DNA from: Bacteroidia bacterium | GTDB lineage: Bacteria > Bacteroidota > Bacteroidia > Flavobacteriales > Flavobacteriaceae | Assembly: GCA_030430385.1 (NCBI GenBank) | Contig: JAUIFO010000006.1 | Span: 1-64,000, forward strand | DNA length: 64,000 nt | Direction: 5' to 3' | Shown: piece by piece, positions 59,035-64,000 of the stretch | Numbering within the stretch: the stretch's first letter is position 1 | Layout of the letters: every line of letters begins with the position of its first letter | Translations under genes and position numbers: made by a program | The notes under the pieces: generated by a model | The model's database searches: none | What the model saw: only the letters and a program-made list of their open reading frames with translations | Told to the model about the DNA's origin: nothing

Positions 59035-60497
59035 TGGTAGCACTTAAAGATATATTATATAAGGTTAATATCAATGCGGTAGTTGGAAGCACGAGTATTG
59101 CTATAAATGAAATTCATTTTGATTCTCGAACGGTTTCTGGTAATGACGTATTTGTGGCTATTAAAGGGGAGCAGTCTGATGGTCATGACTTTATTGAAAA
59201 AGCGATTGATCAAGGCGCTATTGCTATTATTTGTGAGAGTTTACCTGATATGCTTGAAGATGGAATTACTTACGTTGAAGTTGAAAATTCAAGTAGTGCT
59301 TTGGCTTATATGGCGTCTAATTTTTATGGCGCACCTTCTGAAAACTTAAGACTTGTTGGTGTTACTGGAACCAATGGAAAGACTACAGTGTCAACACTAT
59401 TGTACCAGTTATTTATGAAAGCAGGTTACAAGGTAGGTTTGTTGTCTACTGTTAAAATAATGGTGAATACAACAGAATATAAAGCAACACATACAACTCC
59501 AGAGTCATTAACGATTAACAGATATCTAAAGTTAATGAATGATGAAGGTGTTGAGTTTTGTTTTATGGAAGTGAGTTCACATGGTATTCATCAAAAACGA
59601 ACTGAAGGACTCAAATTTGAAGGTGGTATTTTCACCAACCTTTCTCATGATCATTTAGATTATCATAGTTCGTTTGCAGAATACAGAGATGTAAAGAAAT
59701 CTTTCTTTGATGAGCTGCCAAAACAAGCGTTTTCATTAATCAATAGCGATGATAAAAATGGCTTAGTGATGATGCAAAATACGCGCTCAAAAAAATACAC
59801 TTACGCTTTAAAAACCTATGCTGATTATCAAGCACAAATTCTTGAGAATGAGTTTAGCGGACTGCTATTAAAGCTTAATGATAGTGAATTGTGGACGAGG
59901 CTAATAGGAAGCTTTAATGCTTATAATGTACTTGCGATTTATGGTGCTGCTGAACTTTTAGGTCTCGAAAAAGTTGAAATCCTTAGACTTATTAGTGAAC
60001 TCGAAAGTGTGAGTGGTCGATTCCAATATCTAATATCTGAAGATAATATCACTGCTATTGTTGATTATGCACATACTCCAGATGCTTTGAAAAATGTACT
60101 TGAAACCATAAACAGTATCAGAACTAAAAACGAATCGTTGATTACTGTTGTGGGTTGTGGTGGTGATCGTGATAAAACCAAGCGTCCTAAAATGGGACAT
60201 ATTGCTTCAGCACTTAGTGATAAGGTCATTTTTACAAGTGATAATCCTAGAACTGAAAACCCTGAAACGATCATTCAAAATATTGAAGCAGGTGTTGAGC
60301 CTCAAAATTTCAAGAAGATTGTGTCAATAACAGATAGAAAGCAAGCTATTAAAACAGCTTGCCAAATGGCTAATTCAAATGACATCATTCTCATTGCTGG
60401 TAAAGGTCATGAAACTTATCAGGAGATCAATGGTGAGCGATTTGATTTTGATGATTATAAAATAGTAGACGAATTTTTAAAACAATTGCAAAAGTAA
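59034..60497 (+). CDS. murE: UDP-MurNAc-tripeptide ligase MurE
   Basis: A 487-residue Mur ligase that adds the third stem-peptide residue. The ATP loop is VTGTNGKTTVST and the meso-diaminopimelate-specific motif DNPR is seen in TSDNPRTENPE, so diaminopimelate rather than lysine is likely added. A GVSSH-type EVSSHGIHQ and DYAHTPDAL are further conserved stretches. It overlaps ftsI by one base and abuts mraY. Confidence 0.95.
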   Translation: MVALKDILYKVNINAVVGSTSIAINEIHFDSRTVSGNDVFVAIKGEQSDGHDFIEKAIDQGAIAIICESLPDMLEDGITYVEVENSSSALAYMASNFYGAPSENLRLVGVTGTNGKTTVSTLLYQLFMKAGYKVGLLSTVKIMVNTTEYKATHTTPESLTINRYLKLMNDEGVEFCFMEVSSHGIHQKRTEGLKFEGGIFTNLSHDHLDYHSSFAEYRDVKKSFFDELPKQAFSLINSDDKNGLVMMQNTRSKKYTYALKTYADYQAQILENEFSGLLLKLNDSELWTRLIGSFNAYNVLAIYGAAELLGLEKVEILRLISELESVSGRFQYLISEDNITAIVDYAHTPDALKNVLETINSIRTKNESLITVVGCGGDRDKTKRPKMGHIASALSDKVIFTSDNPRTENPETIIQNIEAGVEPQNFKKIVSITDRKQAIKTACQMANSNDIILIAGKGHETYQEINGERFDFDDYKIVDEFLKQLQK

Positions 60498-61739
60498 ATG
60501 CTGTATTATTTATTTGATTATTTAGAACAACAATTTCAGTTTCCTGGAGCATCACTTTTTGGGTTCATTACCTTTAGAGCAGCTGTGGCTATTATTTTGT
60601 CGCTTCTAATATCTACTATTTTTGGAAAGCGTATCATTCGTTTTCTTCAGAAAAAACAAGTTGGTGAAACTATTAGAGATCTTGGTCTTGAAGGTCAGGT
60701 TGAAAAGGCTGGAACACCAACGATGGGAGGGATTATCATCATTCTTGCTACTCTAATTCCTGTATTGTTATTAGCAAAACTTGAAAACATATACATCATT
60801 TTGTTAGTAGTTACAACTGTTTGGATGGGAACTATTGGTTTTATAGATGATTATATTAAAAAGTTTAAAAATAATAAGGAAGGTCTTAAAGGCCGATTTA
60901 AAGTCCTTGGTCAAGTTGGATTAGGTATCATTGTTGGTGCAACATTATTCTTTCATCAAGATGTAACTATTAAAGAAAAACTACCTCTAGAACAGCAAAC
61001 AATTCTGAAGGCTGAAAATCCAGATATTTCACCTTCTAAACTTTTTGAAGAGGAAGCCAAATCAACTAAAACAACAATCCCTTTTGTTAAAGGCAACGAA
61101 TTTGACTACGCCAACCTAATTACTTGGATCAATAAGGATCTTGGTAAATATGCTTGGATTGTATTTATACTAGCGTCTATTTTTATTATTACAGCTGTGT
61201 CTAATGGTGCTAATCTAACCGATGGTATAGATGGTTTGGCAGCAGGAGCTTCGGCTATTATGGTGCTCACACTTGGAATCTTTGCATGGGTTTCTGGTAA
61301 CATCATTTTTTCAGAATACCTCGACATTATGTATATCCCAAGAGTTGAGGAGATCACAATTTACATTGCAGCATTTGTAGGAGCATTGATTGGATTTTTA
61401 TGGTATAACACCTATCCAGCTCAAGTGTTTATGGGAGACACAGGGAGTTTGACAATCGGTGGAATCATTGCAGTAATTGCTATAGCTGTTAGAAAAGAAT
61501 GGCTTATTCCTTTACTATGTGGCATTTTCTTGGCTGAAAACCTGTCTGTAGTAATGCAAGTAAGTTATTTCAAATACACAAAAAAGAAATATGGTGAAGG
61601 ACGTCGCATTTTTAAAATGTCGCCATTACATCACCACTATCAAAAGTCAGGATATCACGAAAGTAAAATTGTAACCAGATTCTGGATTGTAGGAATTCTA
61701 CTGGCCATTTTATCTATCGTGACATTGAAAATTAGATAA
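60498..61739 (+). CDS. mraY: phospho-MurNAc-pentapeptide transferase MraY
   Basis: A 413-residue polytopic transferase that attaches the MurNAc-pentapeptide to undecaprenyl phosphate (lipid I). Conserved motifs are [35 protein letters not shown] and [12 protein letters not shown]. The protein is longer than the roughly 360 residues of E. coli because of an insertion of about 60 residues after residue 150 ([19 protein letters not shown] region). This insertion is common in Bacteroidota. Confidence 0.95.
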   Translation: MLYYLFDYLEQQFQFPGASLFGFITFRAAVAIILSLLISTIFGKRIIRFLQKKQVGETIRDLGLEGQVEKAGTPTMGGIIIILATLIPVLLLAKLENIYIILLVVTTVWMGTIGFIDDYIKKFKNNKEGLKGRFKVLGQVGLGIIVGATLFFHQDVTIKEKLPLEQQTILKAENPDISPSKLFEEEAKSTKTTIPFVKGNEFDYANLITWINKDLGKYAWIVFILASIFIITAVSNGANLTDGIDGLAAGASAIMVLTLGIFAWVSGNIIFSEYLDIMYIPRVEEITIYIAAFVGALIGFLWYNTYPAQVFMGDTGSLTIGGIIAVIAIAVRKEWLIPLLCGIFLAENLSVVMQVSYFKYTKKKYGEGRRIFKMSPLHHHYQKSGYHESKIVTRFWIVGILLAILSIVTLKIR

Positions 61740-63071
61740 ATGAAACGACTTGTAATTCTTGGAGGAGGAGAAAGTGGTGTTGGAACAGCGCTTTTAGGAA
61801 AGGCAAAAGGATACGAAGTATTTGTTTCTGATAAAGGAAAAATTAAAGAGACATATAAAGAAGTTCTTATACATAATGAGATTGAATTTGAGGATGAGCA
61901 ACATTCTGAAAGTCAAATTTTGAATGCCGATTTGGTGATGAAAAGTCCAGGAATTCCTGATAAGGTGGCTTTGGTAATAAAAATTAGAGCCAATCAAATT
62001 CCTGTGGTTTCTGAAATTGAATTTGCTTCAAAGTATACCCAAGCTAAGCTTGTTGGAATTACTGGAAGTAATGGAAAAACCACAACAGCTAGTTTAATGT
62101 ATCACATTCTTAAGCAAGAGCTGAATGTTGGATTAGCGGGTAACATTGGAGATAGTTTCGCAAAGCAAGTCATGGAACAAGCATTTCAAAATTATGTTTT
62201 AGAGATCAGTAGTTTTCAGTTGGATGACATCGTTGATTTTAAACCAAAAGTTGCGGTCTTACTTAATATTACGCCAGATCATCTAGATCGCTATGACTAT
62301 GATTTTGAAAAGTATATCGCATCAAAATTCAGAATTGCTAAAAATCAAACAAAGGATGATTATTTCATCTATGATGCCGACGATGAAGTTATTTCAAGCT
62401 GGCTGAAGACACATCCTGTTCAATCCCAATTATTGCCATTTTCACTAAAAAATAAAATTGAAAATGGTGCGTATCTAGAACACGATCATATTAAAATAAC
62501 AATAGATAACAATCAAATTATTATGCCAACAGCAAATCTAGCATTAGAAGGGAAACACAACATTAAGAATGCAATGGCTGCATCAACAGTAGCACATTTG
62601 CTAAAAATTAGAAAACAAACAATTAGAGAAAGTCTTGAGAATTTTCAAGGTGTTGAACATCGTTTAGAACATGTTCTTAAAATAAATAAAGTCCAATATA
62701 TCAACGATTCTAAGGCAACAAATGTGAATGCGACGTATTACGCTTTAGAAAGTATGGATGCACCTACAGTTTGGATTGTTGGTGGTGAAGACAAAGGAAA
62801 TGATTATCAGGAATTGTTTCAGTTTGTGAATGAAAAAGTAAAAGCTATTATCTGTTTAGGAGTTGATAATGAGAAGCTGATGAAAAACTTCTCAAGTATG
62901 GTTGATGTTATTGTTGAAACTCAATTTATGAGCGAAGCAGTTAAGATTGCTTACAAAATTGCTGAAGCTGGAGATAATGTATTGTTATCACCTGCTTGCG
63001 CTAGTTTTGATCTGTTTGAGAACTATGAAGATAGAGGTCGACAATTTAAAAATGCAGTAAGAAACTTATAG
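61740..63071 (+). CDS. murD: UDP-MurNAc-alanine-glutamate ligase MurD
   Basis: A 443-residue Mur ligase adding D-glutamate. The start ILGGGESGVGTALLG is the MurD N-terminal Rossmann motif and the ATP loop is ITGSNGKTTTASLM. NITPDHLDRYD and INDSKATNVNATYYAL follow. Typical length and motifs. It follows mraY without a gap, and the ftsW start is 58 bases downstream. Confidence 0.95.
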   Translation: MKRLVILGGGESGVGTALLGKAKGYEVFVSDKGKIKETYKEVLIHNEIEFEDEQHSESQILNADLVMKSPGIPDKVALVIKIRANQIPVVSEIEFASKYTQAKLVGITGSNGKTTTASLMYHILKQELNVGLAGNIGDSFAKQVMEQAFQNYVLEISSFQLDDIVDFKPKVAVLLNITPDHLDRYDYDFEKYIASKFRIAKNQTKDDYFIYDADDEVISSWLKTHPVQSQLLPFSLKNKIENGAYLEHDHIKITIDNNQIIMPTANLALEGKHNIKNAMAASTVAHLLKIRKQTIRESLENFQGVEHRLEHVLKINKVQYINDSKATNVNATYYALESMDAPTVWIVGGEDKGNDYQELFQFVNEKVKAIICLGVDNEKLMKNFSSMVDVIVETQFMSEAVKIAYKIAEAGDNVLLSPACASFDLFENYEDRGRQFKNAVRNL

Positions 63072-63129
63072 ACGAATTTAAACTGGTGACAGAGATTTTC
63101 GAAGTCATCGTATATAATAAATAACACAA

Positions 63130-64000
63130 GTGCTATTATTTAAAAACATAAAAGGAGACAGGTTAATTTGGGCAATTGTCACGTTATTGGCAATTTTCTC
63201 ATTCCTTCCTGTTTACAGTGCTGCCAGTAATTTGGCATATGTTGGTGGCATTGGAAATACCTTTGGCTTTTTTGTAAAGCACTTTATGCATCTTATGTTG
63301 GGATTTGCCATTATCTATGGTGTGCATAAAATTCCATATCGTTACTTTAGAGGACTTTCTATGGTTATGATCCCAATAGTTTTAGTATTGCTTATCATTA
63401 CCATGCTTCAAGGCACAACTATTGAAGGCGCAAATGCAAGTCGGTGGATTCAAATTCCTTTTGTTGGCATGTCGTTTCAAACGTCCACACTTGCTGCTGT
63501 GGTATTAATGGTGTATGTAGCGCGATATCTTTCAAAGATTCATGATAAAAATGTTACGTTCACAGAAACTCTATTGCCATTATGGGCTCCAGTATTCTTT
63601 GTGTTAATACTTATTCTACCAGCAAATTTTTCAACTACAGCGATTATATTTTTGATGGTGATGATGTTGGCATTCATTGGAGGTTATCCAATCAAATATC
63701 TTGCTGTAATTATCGGAACAGGTATCATCGTATTGTCGCTTTTTATTCTTGTAGCGAAAGCTTTTCCGCAGGCAATGCCTAATCGTATTGATACTTGGAT
63801 GAGTAGAATTGAAAACTTTTCTAATGCAGAAGATACCGAAGCCGATTACCAAATTCAAAAGGCTAAAATAGCGATCGCTTCTGGTGATATTTTTGGAAGA
63901 GGTCCAGGCAAAAGCTTGCAAAAGAACTTCCTGCCACAATCGTCTTCCGATTTTATTTTCGCAATTATTATTGAAGAATATGGTTTGATTGGCGGACTTT
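63130..64000 (+). CDS. ftsW: FtsW, septal peptidoglycan glycosyltransferase, 3'-truncated
   Basis: The frame runs open from 63130 to the window edge, 290 complete codons. The start is taken as GTG at 63130, since a stop lies in frame at 63118. The protein is SEDS-family: VYSAASNLAYVGG after the first helix, VKHFMHLMLGFAI, then GANASRWIQIPFVGMSFQTS and QAKIAIASGDIFGRGPGKS-type (QKAKIAIASGDIFGRGPG), ending in SDFIFAIIIEEYGLIGG. It polymerises glycan strands with FtsI. The C-terminal part is beyond the edge. Confidence 0.93.
   Translation, partial: MLLFKNIKGDRLIWAIVTLLAIFSFLPVYSAASNLAYVGGIGNTFGFFVKHFMHLMLGFAIIYGVHKIPYRYFRGLSMVMIPIVLVLLIITMLQGTTIEGANASRWIQIPFVGMSFQTSTLAAVVLMVYVARYLSKIHDKNVTFTETLLPLWAPVFFVLILILPANFSTTAIIFLMVMMLAFIGGYPIKYLAVIIGTGIIVLSLFILVAKAFPQAMPNRIDTWMSRIENFSNAEDTEADYQIQKAKIAIASGDIFGRGPGKSLQKNFLPQSSSDFIFAIIIEEYGLIGGL

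Noticed and set aside
1..64000. CRISPR array, prophage, insertion sequence or toxin-antitoxin pair
   Set aside because: No direct-repeat array, transposase, integrase, phage structural gene or paired small toxin/antitoxin frames were found.

Overview
This window looks like a stretch of chromosome from a low-GC member of the Flavobacteriaceae (phylum Bacteroidota), probably marine. Several things point that way: promoters with the Bacteroidota -7 box TAnnTTTG (for example 30828-30835 on the minus strand, 8716-8723 and 55320-55327), a lipoprotein with an acidic export signal right after its lipid cysteine (22554-23087), a mevalonate route with a class II HMG-CoA reductase, an arginine decarboxylase-agmatinase-deoxyhypusine-synthase-like polyamine operon, and the flavobacterial order coaX-outer membrane protein-TPR-lptC-CNNM-ppiD. 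I see no phage, plasmid, transposase, CRISPR array or rRNA.

Layout. 1-3107: 3' end of acyl-CoA thioesterase II, a glycerophosphodiester phosphodiesterase, an HI0933-type flavoprotein and a DUF1697 protein. 3140-7115: mevalonate genes (mvaD, mevalonate kinase), a UbiA-type prenyltransferase and an rRNA pseudouridine synthase. 7116-8555: a minus-strand pair, carboxypeptidase-D-like domain protein and transglutaminase-like protein. 8556-9060: a divergent intergenic region with two good promoters and a long, hairpin-rich leader for the polyamine operon 9061-12425, followed by an acidic protein and a DUF155/RMD1-like membrane protein. 13706-14591: a VOC protein and a small exported protein. 14584-21216 (minus): three envelope glycosyltransferases, then a polytopic iron-sulfur protein and its FAD oxidoreductase partner. 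21338-23087: a GH113-like lipoprotein and a small lipoprotein.

23149-30088 (minus) is the most distinctive block, an arsenosugar biosynthesis cluster: peroxidase-like protein, radical SAM enzyme ArsS, exported rhodanese, TIGR04282 transferase, purine nucleoside phosphorylase, arsenite methyltransferase ArsM, a membrane di-iron hydroxylase, a DUF547 lipoprotein and a TIGR04283 glycosyltransferase. ArsM methylates arsenite, ArsS adds the deoxyadenosyl group, PNP can remove adenine, and the transferases plausibly finish the sugar. The hydroxylase and DUF547 protein inside the block are unexplained and could belong to arsenolipid assembly. A degenerate palindromic repeat sits between arsM and the PNP gene. 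A deaminase gene and a tRNA-Phe gene with a clear promoter and terminator follow.

30999-38793 (plus) is an envelope block (coaX to ppiD). 38839-41084 (minus) returns to the mevalonate pathway (GYDIA-family GHMP kinase and HMG-CoA reductase). 41282-45346 holds two POT peptide transporters and a thioredoxin-like protein. 45355-50181 (minus) runs surE, small membrane protein, lpxB, NlpC/P60 lipoprotein, comEC. 50380-53620 has a Prc-type protease and an OppC-like permease; 53666-55066 (minus) engB and an alpha/beta hydrolase. From 55284 to the window end is the dcw division/cell-wall cluster, mraZ-rsmH-ftsL-ftsI-murE-mraY-murD-ftsW(partial), preceded by three 10-bp-spaced MraZ boxes just upstream of a -7 box.
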